From Thiohalomonas denitrificans (lineage in GTDB: Bacteria; Pseudomonadota; Gammaproteobacteria; Thiohalomonadales; Thiohalomonadaceae), in contig NZ_JAENYR010000006.1 of assembly GCF_016841685.1 (NCBI RefSeq), positions 1 through 64,000 on the forward strand: 64,000 nucleotides of DNA. Direction: 5' to 3'. Below the pieces are notes generated by a model. The model saw only the letters and a program-made list of their open reading frames with translations, made no database searches and was not told the origin of the DNA. How positions within the stretch are numbered: the stretch's first letter is position 1; every line of letters begins with the position of its first letter. Shown in pieces: positions 35,218 to 42,464 of this stretch. The translations under genes and the position numbers were made by a program.

Positions 35218-36123
35218 TCAGCGCGTCAGTCTCTGGCCCTGTGGATGATTGCTGCCATGTACCTGCACGTGGCAGTTCAGACAGTTCTTGCCGGCCATGA
35301 AGGGGGTATCGAGACTGTCACCCCCAAAGGCGGCACTGGAATGAGTGCCGAGGTGGCACTGCTGGCAGAGCTGCGGTCCGCGTACTTTCAGCATGGGCTG
35401 ATGGATCGAACCGTGTGGCTGATGGCAGGTGGTGCACTCCTCTGTCACCGGGGCGTGCTCCCACAGTACCGGGCCCCGTTTTTCCGCGTGACAGTCGTAG
35501 CAGGTCTCATTGACGTTGCTGCGACGCAGCAGCGATTCATTCAATGTGCCATGGGGATTGTGACAATCACTGCACGACATGGCCCCATCCTGCACAGGGT
35601 GTGCCGATGGCCGAAGGGCCTCACTCTTCTGACGCGCATGGCAGCTGGTGCACACCTCGGTCTGCTTCCGCTCGTCGAGGATCGGGTCGCGAGGAACATG
35701 CACCGTGTGACAGGAGACGCAGGCCAACTCTTCGAAGTTATGCATACTCCCGCGCCAGTGCATCCGCGCCCCACTGTCATGACAGCCAAGGCAGGTCTCG
35801 TTCTGCTTCGCCACACTGGTGTGTTCCTCACCAAAGGTTACCGGCGGAGGTGTCCTTTCCTCGTCGTCGGCAGGCGCCTTCATGTGCTCGCCACCATCAC
35901 CATGACACCCCTCACAGGCATTGGGCGCGAAAGGGGTACGCTCGTCGGCCATGACGGCATGCGGCGTTTGCAGGATGTTCAGTACCGGAGACTCCCACGT
36001 CTCATCGTGACAACGGGTGCAGCTCTCCATGTCGCGCGCCAGCACGCCGCCTGCGGAGATCAGCAGGAGCAGTAAGGCCACGAGGAAAGCACTGCAAAGG
36101 GATCGCTGTCTGGTGGCGTTCAT
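35218..36123 (-). CDS. mtrA: Decaheme c-type cytochrome, MtrA/DmsE family
   Basis: 301 residues from the ATG at 36123 (AGAGG upstream) with a signal peptide. Ten CXXCH sites occur in order: CTRCH, CEGCH, CLGCH, CVSCH, CTSCH, CSDCH, CYDCH, CTTCH, CQQCH and CLNCH. This is the heme count and length of MtrA/DmsE/PioA proteins, which sit inside the MtrB barrel and form a heme wire across the outer membrane. The partner barrel gene follows immediately and the NapC-type gene lies two genes upstream. Confidence 0.93.
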   Translation of the reverse strand: MNATRQRSLCSAFLVALLLLLISAGGVLARDMESCTRCHDETWESPVLNILQTPHAVMADERTPFAPNACEGCHGDGGEHMKAPADDEERTPPPVTFGEEHTSVAKQNETCLGCHDSGARMHWRGSMHNFEELACVSCHTVHVPRDPILDERKQTEVCTSCHARQKSEALRPSAHPVQDGAMSCSDCHNPHGTLNESLLRRSNVNETCYDCHAEKRGPVLWEHAPVTEECTTCHQPHGSIHQPMLKVRGPQLCQQCHLGTHSSAAFGGDSLDTPFMAGKNCLNCHVQVHGSNHPQGQRLTR

Positions 36124-36130
36124 GATTGGT

Positions 36131-37117
36131 CTACCTCTTGCTGGCCTGCAGATCAGCGTCGCCGCCATTCAGTGATACGCTGTGGTCCAGTGAGACGTAG
36201 TGAGCGCGGCCCGTTGCATGGCCATCGTGCAGGGCGAAACCCACCATCAGCTTTTTGGCCTCGCTGAGGGTTTTGTAACCGTCACCGGGTGCCGTCAGGT
36301 CACGGCTCAGTACAACTACCCAGCGATCCTCCTCCCGGCTGACGTCGACATCGACTTTGCTGTCAAACGTCTCGTGGCGTTCATCGAGGATGTAGCCATG
36401 CACGGATTTGGCTTCGCCATCGACACCCACACGGGCCTGCCAGTACTCCATGAAGTGATTGCCGGCCAGCAGCTTGGCGATTTCGTCATCGGTCTTGACG
36501 TTGTCACCGCCGCCGCTTCGCGACATCTTGTTGCGTGAGGCAGAAAGATACTTGACACGCTCTTCACCGTTGGCGCTCGCCATGCGGTTGGCGTCATCGT
36601 GACAGGTACCCCAACAGCCGGCTCTGGTGGCCTCCCCGACACCACCGTTATCGAGCATCATGGTGACGCGCAGGGCATTGTCCTTGTCCATTGGCTCAAC
36701 AGGCTTGTAACCGGTGTCCGGCCACGCGAGGCGCACATGGAGGCGTTCGCCGTCGTTGACCATCTTCACGTCCAGTTTCACACTGCCCGGCTTGCCATCA
36801 ATCGGCGTCGGTTCAAGTTTCTCCCCGGCTACGATGAGCTTGCCGATATCCCCCTCTTCGCCTTTATGACAGTAGGAACAATTACGTCCCTGGCGGAAAC
36901 GCTCGTTACCGCTGTGATCGCTTTGTGTCAGTGCCCACTCCCAGGAGGCCTGCCCGGGGTAGAACAGTGTGACCTCGTTTCCTTCCACACCGTCCCAGTC
37001 AACGGCTTCGGCACTGACATACACCGGCGCCACGAGCAGGGCAGCGGCGAGCATTGCCGGCCGAAGCGTCAAAGGTGAATGCAAGGTTTCTTTCTTTGTA
37101 ACTCGATTTTTCAGCAT
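36131..37117 (-). CDS. Periplasmic ethylbenzene-dehydrogenase-like cytochrome c
   Basis: 328 residues with a basic N-terminus and a signal peptide (ending VSAEA). One heme site CSYCH is at 80-84, preceded by YPGQASWEW; a second, unusual CX3CH (CWGTCH) is at 168-173. It is homologous to the lipoprotein at 31642, with the same order of the two heme sites. The remainder fits the DMSO-reductase-type gamma-subunit heme domain. No molybdenum enzyme is encoded in the operon, so it probably serves as an electron carrier between the NapC-type protein and MtrA. AGGAGAAG lies before the start. Confidence 0.82.
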   Translation of the reverse strand: MLKNRVTKKETLHSPLTLRPAMLAAALLVAPVYVSAEAVDWDGVEGNEVTLFYPGQASWEWALTQSDHSGNERFRQGRNCSYCHKGEEGDIGKLIVAGEKLEPTPIDGKPGSVKLDVKMVNDGERLHVRLAWPDTGYKPVEPMDKDNALRVTMMLDNGGVGEATRAGCWGTCHDDANRMASANGEERVKYLSASRNKMSRSGGGDNVKTDDEIAKLLAGNHFMEYWQARVGVDGEAKSVHGYILDERHETFDSKVDVDVSREEDRWVVVLSRDLTAPGDGYKTLSEAKKLMVGFALHDGHATGRAHYVSLDHSVSLNGGDADLQASKR

Positions 37118-37150
37118 GGGTCTTCTCCTGCCAGTCGCTGGTATTTGGAA

Positions 37151-37756
37151 CTAGAATGCCAAGTCGAAATCTGCGTTTTCTGTTTCGTCAGACTCGGGCA
37201 CAGGTTCTGTGTGCGTAATGCCCTTGTGGCAATCGATGCACGTCTCACCTTGTTCCTGCGCCTCCTGGTGCTGCCGGCGCGCGCGCAAGGCCTGAACCTC
37301 GTAATTCATCGAACCCCAGGCATGGCAACTCCGACAGGTGGCGGAGTCAGACTGCTTCATGCTGTGCCATACCCGCTCCGCCATTTGCAGTCGTCTCTCT
37401 TTGAACTTTTCCTCGCTGTCTATCGTCCCCAGCATCTCGTGCCAAACGTCCTTGGCCGCCATAACCTTGGCGCGCATCTTTGGCCAGAAGGACTTGGGCA
37501 CATGACAGTCCGGGCAACCTGCAGAGACACCACTGCGATTCTTGAGGTGACCGCTCGCGGTATATTCCTGATAGGGGACATCCTTCATGCTGTGACAGGA
37601 GATACAGAATTCCGTGGTGTTGGTTGAGTCCACGGCGACGGTAAAGGCAGAAGTAGCCAGTACGCCTGCCACCAGGCCCACCGCCACCAGCGTGCCAACG
37701 GCGAAGCGGCGGCTGGGTCTGCCAAGTTTTGAGATGAATGCCTTGATAAAGCCCAC
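37151..37756 (-). CDS. NapC/NirT-family tetraheme quinol dehydrogenase (CymA-like)
   Basis: About 201 residues. The GTG at 37756 is chosen because AGGA lies nine bases before it; the GTG at 37771 lacks a ribosome site. A single N-terminal membrane helix (about 20-40, VGTLVAVGLVAGVLATSAFT) anchors a periplasmic domain with four heme sites: CISCH, CPDCH, CRSCH and CIDCH. This is the pattern of NapC/NirT/CymA proteins, which oxidise or reduce the quinone pool and hand electrons to periplasmic cytochromes. It is the first gene of the five-gene operon. Confidence 0.9.
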   Translation of the reverse strand: MGFIKAFISKLGRPSRRFAVGTLVAVGLVAGVLATSAFTVAVDSTNTTEFCISCHSMKDVPYQEYTASGHLKNRSGVSAGCPDCHVPKSFWPKMRAKVMAAKDVWHEMLGTIDSEEKFKERRLQMAERVWHSMKQSDSATCRSCHAWGSMNYEVQALRARRQHQEAQEQGETCIDCHKGITHTEPVPESDETENADFDLAF

Positions 37757-37779
37757 GTCTCGAATCCTCACGATAATTG

Positions 37780-37794
37780 GTTAGCGTCGCTAAC
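37780..37794. promoter_or_regulatory. Perfect palindrome at the predicted transcription start
   Basis: GTTAGCG-T-CGCTAAC is a perfect 7+1+7 palindrome. It coincides with the start point predicted from the sigma-54 promoter (about 37793), so it could be an operator that blocks open-complex formation or a leader hairpin. Its binder is unknown. Confidence 0.5.
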
Positions 37795-37803
37795 AGAGAC
37801 CAT

Positions 37804-37819
37804 CGCAAGTTCCGGGCCA
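37804..37819 (-). promoter_or_regulatory. Sigma-54 promoter of the cytochrome operon
   Basis: On the minus strand the site reads TGGCCCGGAACTTGCG. It matches 10 of the 12 fixed positions of the consensus TGGCACG-N4-TTGCW, with the invariant GG and GC separated by 10 bases. It faces the NapC-type gene, 48 bases from the chosen start codon. Confidence 0.78.
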
Positions 37820-37883
37820 TGTTCTTTTAAACCGCCAAGTCAAGGAATTTGTTGGGTATTTGATAAAAAAGAGAGACTAAAAG

Positions 37884-37931
37884 CGGTCAAGGCCTATCAA
37901 GAGTTGATTGCAAGGGGTCGGTTTTTGACCG
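37884..37931. promoter_or_regulatory. Candidate enhancer-binding site upstream of the sigma-54 promoter
   Basis: CGGTCAA (37884-37890) is repeated in inverse as TTGACCG (37925-37931). Between them is the palindrome ATCAA-GAG-TTGAT (37896-37908), and GGTC/GACC form a further pair at 37916-37930. The sites are about 90-140 bases upstream of the predicted start, the usual range for NtrC-type activators. They could also serve the divergent operon. Confidence 0.4.
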
Positions 37932-37984
37932 TTTGCCGCGGTTTCAGATCGGTGTATAACCGTTGATGGAGAAAGGGGGGAAGT

Positions 37985-38848
37985 ATGCGAATACTCATAC
38001 GCTGCCTTGGCGCATGGCTCTTCTTGGTACTATCAACCACAGCGCCAGCCTTGCATCTATCGGACAACAGCGTACGTTTTGGTTTTACCGCGGTAGTATC
38101 GCGCTCGGACATCGACACTATCACTCAACTGCTGGGTTACATTTCCCAACGCCTGGACAGGGATATCTGGCCGGTGTTCACCAGCTCGCAGGATGAAATG
38201 AATCGCCTGGTCCTCAGTGGCGCAGTGGATTTGGCCTGGATTGACCCGGCGGGGTTTGCCACTGAAAGACCGATGCCGATTGTGGCGGTGCCCAGTCGAA
38301 AGGAAGGTCCGTTCTACTATTCCTATATTATCGTGCGCAGCGATCGTGACTTCACGGGGCTGGCTGACCTGCAAGGCAGGCCTTTTGCATTTTCAAACCT
38401 GCAATCATTTTCCGGCGCACTGGCACCCTCCTATGAAATGGCACTCAACGGGCAGTTGGCAAACCGTTTTTTTCGCCCACTCATCTACACGGATGATCAT
38501 GACAATACCATCAAGGCGGTGACCGGTGGTTTCGTCGACGGAGGCAGCATCAGCAGTCTGGTATTCCATCAACTGGAGTCCAGGGCCAGCGGTCTATTGG
38601 AGAGACTTCGCGTCTTGAAACGGTTCGGTCCCTATCCTGCCCCACCCATTGTCGCCTCTCCCGGTCTTCAGAAAGATGTCCTCAGCGCGATGCGGCTTAT
38701 CCTGCTATCGATGCACGATGACGACGAAGGGCGCGCCATTCTGAATCGGCTCGCCATACGTCATTTCGAATCGGTCGATCGGGATCATTACACCTCGATA
38801 AAAGATATCCTTGATACGTCAGCAGCCCATGAAAATAAAGCCAGGTAG
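37985..38848 (+). CDS. PhnD-like periplasmic binding protein (AioX/ArxX-type sensor partner)
   Basis: 287 residues: signal peptide (about 1-22), then a two-lobe binding fold of the phosphate/phosphonate PhnD family (VRFGFTAVVSRSDIDTITQLLGYIS, VDLAWIDPAGF, GPFYYSYIIVR, GGFVDGGSIS; long runs cut here). No ABC transporter genes accompany it. Instead it overlaps a histidine kinase gene by 20 bp, as in AioX-AioS and ArxX-ArxS systems. The mature protein contains no cysteine, whereas arsenite binding by AioX depends on one, so the ligand is probably not arsenite. AGGGGGG precedes the start. It is divergent from the cytochrome operon. Confidence 0.82.
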   Translation: MRILIRCLGAWLFLVLSTTAPALHLSDNSVRFGFTAVVSRSDIDTITQLLGYISQRLDRDIWPVFTSSQDEMNRLVLSGAVDLAWIDPAGFATERPMPIVAVPSRKEGPFYYSYIIVRSDRDFTGLADLQGRPFAFSNLQSFSGALAPSYEMALNGQLANRFFRPLIYTDDHDNTIKAVTGGFVDGGSISSLVFHQLESRASGLLERLRVLKRFGPYPAPPIVASPGLQKDVLSAMRLILLSMHDDDEGRAILNRLAIRHFESVDRDHYTSIKDILDTSAAHENKAR

Positions 38849-40556
38849 CTCCCGGTCCCTGCGGCTCGGGCATAAACTTATTCTCGTTATCGTGTTTGTC
38901 GTTGCCTTGTCATCCATGGCGACCACGGTGCTTTTTTTCATGTATGGCCAGGACGTTGTCAGAGAAAGCATCTGGACGGACATGAAGAAATTGCTGCTTA
39001 ACAAGGATGAGCAACTCCTCTCCCATGTCACTCGCCGGGACTACTGGTCGCTTTTTCGAATTGTGCAAGGTTTATCATCAAGTCACATTGTTGACTCGGC
39101 CTGGATCATGGACAAGGACGGATACATGCTGGCGCACTCGGATCCCGGCACCTACCCCGTGCTGAGCAAATCCACGGAAGCGTTGCACGCGGATATCTCA
39201 CACCAGATAAGTGGCGTTTCCGGCTCCCTTGGAACCCTGTATATGGAAGTCAACGGTGCAGCCATCGCTTCGAGTTTGGCACCACTGAAAAAACTCGTTT
39301 ACCTGGGCAATTTTCTCGTACTGACTATCAGCGTCGGGTTCGCCTGTTTTTTTTCACGCCATATCACCCGACGCTTTAATCGCATTTTTCATGAAGTTCA
39401 GAAGGCGGCACGTGGTCACCCCGGGGACGTGGATGAAGTGCGATTTTCGGAAAAAGACGAGATACAAACGCTGGCCAGTGAACTGAGACATGCCTTCCAT
39501 GGCCTGGCCGACTCATTGGAAAACACGCGCTTTGCACAGGAGTTCTATAATTCCGTGTTGAGCACGGTACCGGATATCGTCCTGGTCGTGGAAGCCGATG
39601 GCACGATCATCTACGCCAATGCACAGCACGAGCAACTGGGCTATCAACTTCATCAGTTGCTGGGTATCCGCTGGCAAAGCCTTTTCAAGCAGACACCAAC
39701 GCTGCAGCCCCATGGGGACACCTCATCGGGATGGTTGACGGGTGAGGGCGTCATATTGGTGAATGGGAGAAAGTTTCCCGCCCTTATTACCCTCTCCACC
39801 CTATCCAGCTACGACATCGTTGCGATCCAGAACATCGAGACGGTAAAGGCGCTGGAGCGACAGATACACTACGCCAACACCTTCTCTGCGCTAGGGAAAC
39901 TCAGTGCCAACTTCGCGCATGAGATCAAGAACACCATTTCACCGATACGACTGCTCTATCGCATCAATCATCACACTGAACAGGACATCGCCATCATGGA
40001 ACAATCCATCAAACAGGTTGATGCGTTGGTCACCAAATATCTCAACTTTGCACGTACCGATGCGGCCATATCGGACTTTTCAGTACGCATGGATCGCATC
40101 GCCATGGAGCTTCTCGCCCTGCACGACTGTCAGGTACAGGAAAAACAACTCACCATCAAGACACAACTCGAACCCGCCCCTCTGTACTACAACGAAGAGG
40201 CACTGCGCAGCATCATCAAGAACCTGCTGCTCAACGCGATCGATGCCTCACCACATGGCGCCTGTATCTGGCTGACACTGCATACGAGGGATGAGCAGGT
40301 AGTACTTACCATGGCCGATATGGGAGAGGGGATCTCCGATGATGACAAAGAGCGGATCTTCGAGCCTTTTTTTACCACGAAGCCCAGCGGTTCGGGAATC
40401 GGACTGGCCACCGTCAATCATCATGTCCAATCCATGTCCGGGCACATGATCGTTCGGAACCGTCCCGATGGCGGTGCATTCTTTACCGTGATTTTGCCCA
40501 AAAATCGACAGCACACATTCAACACGGAAAAACTGCAACCACTCCCCGAAAGCTGA
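38829..40556 (+). CDS. Sensor histidine kinase coupled to the PhnD-like protein
   Basis: 575 residues from the ATG at 38829, which overlaps the stop of the binding-protein gene. Two membrane helices (about 16-38 and 158-177) flank a periplasmic domain of about 120 residues. HAMP, PAS (residues about 240-340, TVPDIVLVVEADGTIIYANAQ, shown as IVLVVEADGTIIYAN), HisKA (FAHEIKNTISPIRLL) and HATPase (NLLLNAIDAS, DMGEGIS, GSGIGLATV) domains follow. No response regulator gene is adjacent; the closest orphan of the matching NtrC type is at 29850. Confidence 0.9.
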   Translation: MKIKPGSSRSLRLGHKLILVIVFVVALSSMATTVLFFMYGQDVVRESIWTDMKKLLLNKDEQLLSHVTRRDYWSLFRIVQGLSSSHIVDSAWIMDKDGYMLAHSDPGTYPVLSKSTEALHADISHQISGVSGSLGTLYMEVNGAAIASSLAPLKKLVYLGNFLVLTISVGFACFFSRHITRRFNRIFHEVQKAARGHPGDVDEVRFSEKDEIQTLASELRHAFHGLADSLENTRFAQEFYNSVLSTVPDIVLVVEADGTIIYANAQHEQLGYQLHQLLGIRWQSLFKQTPTLQPHGDTSSGWLTGEGVILVNGRKFPALITLSTLSSYDIVAIQNIETVKALERQIHYANTFSALGKLSANFAHEIKNTISPIRLLYRINHHTEQDIAIMEQSIKQVDALVTKYLNFARTDAAISDFSVRMDRIAMELLALHDCQVQEKQLTIKTQLEPAPLYYNEEALRSIIKNLLLNAIDASPHGACIWLTLHTRDEQVVLTMADMGEGISDDDKERIFEPFFTTKPSGSGIGLATVNHHVQSMSGHMIVRNRPDGGAFFTVILPKNRQHTFNTEKLQPLPES

Positions 40557-40577
40557 AATTCCAGCCCCCGTTCCCGG

Positions 40578-40964
40578 TCATTGCTTAGCCGATGTGTAAT
40601 GGATGCGCACGCGCGCTATCTCCGACGAGCGGCTCTGCAAGGGCAGGCGGAAGGTAAGTCGTTGGCGGTTGGGACTGTGGTGAAGAATGCGGCGTGGCGT
40701 GTAGATTGCCTCATGGCGCTCCAGTACTGCTCCACCAGCATCAAGGATATCGATGTGAACCGGCACGCGGGCGTTGGCATAGGCCGGATGGTGGTGGATC
40801 CATTCAGCGCGCAATTCGAATCCTTCGTCACGCTCGACCAGCTGGACGCAACTGACACCGATAGGGGGACGGCCCTGCTCTTCAAGAACCAGCGCTGCCG
40901 CCGGAGCGATGCCGGTCAACCAGAAACCGATCGCGATCAGTCTGCCCCTCATTGAAGCGCGCAT
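40578..40964 (-). CDS. Hypothetical exported protein
   Basis: 128 residues with a signal peptide (cleavage near PAAAL) and a small beta-rich domain containing VSCVQLVERDEGFELRAEW and VPVHIDILDAGGAVLER. The start at 40964 is supported by AGGAGG six bases before. The family is not recognised. It is convergent with the kinase gene. A repeat element is inserted directly before its ribosome site. Confidence 0.55.
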   Translation of the reverse strand: MRASMRGRLIAIGFWLTGIAPAAALVLEEQGRPPIGVSCVQLVERDEGFELRAEWIHHHPAYANARVPVHIDILDAGGAVLERHEAIYTPRRILHHSPNRQRLTFRLPLQSRSSEIARVRIHYTSAKQ

Positions 40965-40978
40965 CCTGTTCCTCCTGC

Positions 40979-41143
40979 CAGGGTAAACGCATACTCACAT
41001 TTTTGATGCCTGCAAGCGATATAAGTCCTTGATAGCAGGTACGCTGTGAATACATCCGTGTACGCTCGACGGCAGCATCCCTGCTGCCGACGACCTGCTA
41101 TCAAGGACTTACACCGCTCGCTTTGAAGTATGCGGTTGCCCTG
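40979..41143. mobile_element. CAGGG-end inverted-repeat element, copy with perfect 10-bp target duplication
   Basis: 165 bp, from CAGGGTAAACGCATACTCAC to GTATGCGGTTGCCCTG. The flanks are TTCCTCCTGC at 40969-40978 and again at 41144-41153. The arms pair through TATAAGTCCTTGATAGCAGG and CCTGCTATCAAGGACTTACA. The interior ACATCCGTGTACGCTCGACG matches the copy at 26006 in reverse. The element starts 15 bases upstream of the exported protein's start codon. The remaining 330 bases to the MscS stop contain no other feature. Confidence 0.9.
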
Positions 41144-41294
41144 TTCCTCCTGCCCGATCCCTTCAGTCACAGGATAGATCGTGCCAGGGGGCTCCGTTGC
41201 CGAATAAGAAGCCCATACGGCAGCCCTTTCCCATCACCCCTAAACAGGGGCAGGCAGTCGGGTATTACCGGTTTCCCGGGATCGCAGGCGCGAT

Positions 41295-42194
41295 TCAGCC
41301 CTTTTTAGCAGCCGCGGTGGTTCGGCGCCTGGCCGGCGCCTTCCTGGCAGCCGTCGGTGCAGCCGGGGCGCCGGCTTTGTCAGCGCTAATGTGTACCGTC
41401 CGCTGCGGGAAAGGAATCGTGAAGCCGTTGACCTCCAGTGCCTTCTTTCCCTCTCGGTGGAGGAAGAAGAATACCGCCCAGTAATCATCCTTATCGACCC
41501 AGCAGCGCATATTGACGTTGACCGAGCTGTCGGCCAGCGCATTGATCATGGTTTCGGCCGGCGCGTCGGTCAGGATCCGCGGGTCGCTCTTCAGTAGATC
41601 GAGCAAAACAGCCATCGCTTTTTCCAGGTCATCTTCATAGGCGATGCCAATAGCCACATCGATGCGCCGGGTCGGGTTGCGCGAGTAGTTGAGAATGGAG
41701 CGATTCCAGATATTGGAATTCGGTACCGATCGATAAACCCCGTCAAAGGTCTTCAACTCGGTGGTGAACAGGCCGATCTCCAGGACGGTGCCCGCAAGTC
41801 CCTCGGCATCGATATACTCGCCCACCCTGATAGGCCGTAGGATCAACAACATCATTCCGGCGGCGATGTTCGACAATGTGCCCTGCAAGGCCAGACCGAT
41901 GGCCAGGCCAGCGGCACCCAAAACGGCAATCAGCGAGGCCGTTTGGATCCCGAATTGCGCCAGCACCATGATGCCGAGGAAAACATACAGGGTATAACCG
42001 ATCGCGGCGGCGAATACCGGACGCAAGGTGTCATCCATCCACTCAAACCGCATCAAGGCTCCCGGCAGCATTTTGGACACCCATTTAATGAGCACGACCC
42101 CGACCACCAACAGAATAATGGCACCGGCGAAACTCACCACATAAGGCCACACACTGCCCCCGACCGCAGCCGTGCCAGTACCGAAATCTTCCAT
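41295..42194 (-). CDS. Small-conductance mechanosensitive channel (MscS family)
   Basis: 299 residues. Three membrane helices lie in the first 130 residues; the pore-lining third helix carries the glycine/alanine-rich GAAGLAIGLALQGTLSNIAAG. The cytosolic beta domain follows (RVGEYIDAEGLAGTVLEIGLFTTELKTFDG, shown as VGEYIDAEGLAGTVLEIG; then VPNSNIWNRSILNYS). The tail is an alanine-, lysine- and arginine-rich extension of about 25 residues. Such channels release solutes on osmotic downshift. The ribosome site AGGAGAGG precedes the ATG. Confidence 0.92.
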   Translation of the reverse strand: MEDFGTGTAAVGGSVWPYVVSFAGAIILLVVGVVLIKWVSKMLPGALMRFEWMDDTLRPVFAAAIGYTLYVFLGIMVLAQFGIQTASLIAVLGAAGLAIGLALQGTLSNIAAGMMLLILRPIRVGEYIDAEGLAGTVLEIGLFTTELKTFDGVYRSVPNSNIWNRSILNYSRNPTRRIDVAIGIAYEDDLEKAMAVLLDLLKSDPRILTDAPAETMINALADSSVNVNMRCWVDKDDYWAVFFFLHREGKKALEVNGFTIPFPQRTVHISADKAGAPAAPTAARKAPARRRTTAAAKKG

Positions 42195-42276
42195 TGCGCC
42201 TCTCCTTTAGTACGGATTGAGATGAAACCAGTATACGGAAAATAGACGGCCGGTTCTTTCACATCCGGTCACTGCC

Positions 42277-42439
42277 CAAGGTAAATGCATATTCCCATTT
42301 TTGATGCCGGCGAGCAAACTAAGTCCTTGATAGCAGGTACGCTGTGAATACGACCTACAGGGATGTAGGAAGTGAAGATTTGCCGACGACCCGCTATCAA
42401 GGAGTGACACCGCTCGCTTCAAAGTAGCCGGTTGCCCTC
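42277..42439. mobile_element. CAGGG-end inverted-repeat element, diverged copy
   Basis: 163 bp, starting CAAGGTAAATGCATATTCCC and ending CCGGTTGCCCTC. The arm AAGTCCTTGATAGCAGGTAC and the opposite CCCGCTATCAAGGAGTGACA are retained. The interior has an added hairpin CCTACAGGGATGTAGG. The terminal bases have mutated and no clear target duplication remains, so it is older than the other copies. It lies between the MscS start and the DUF2254 stop. Confidence 0.8.
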
Positions 42440-42464
42440 CCGGTGCCACCGGTCAGGCTGGGGA

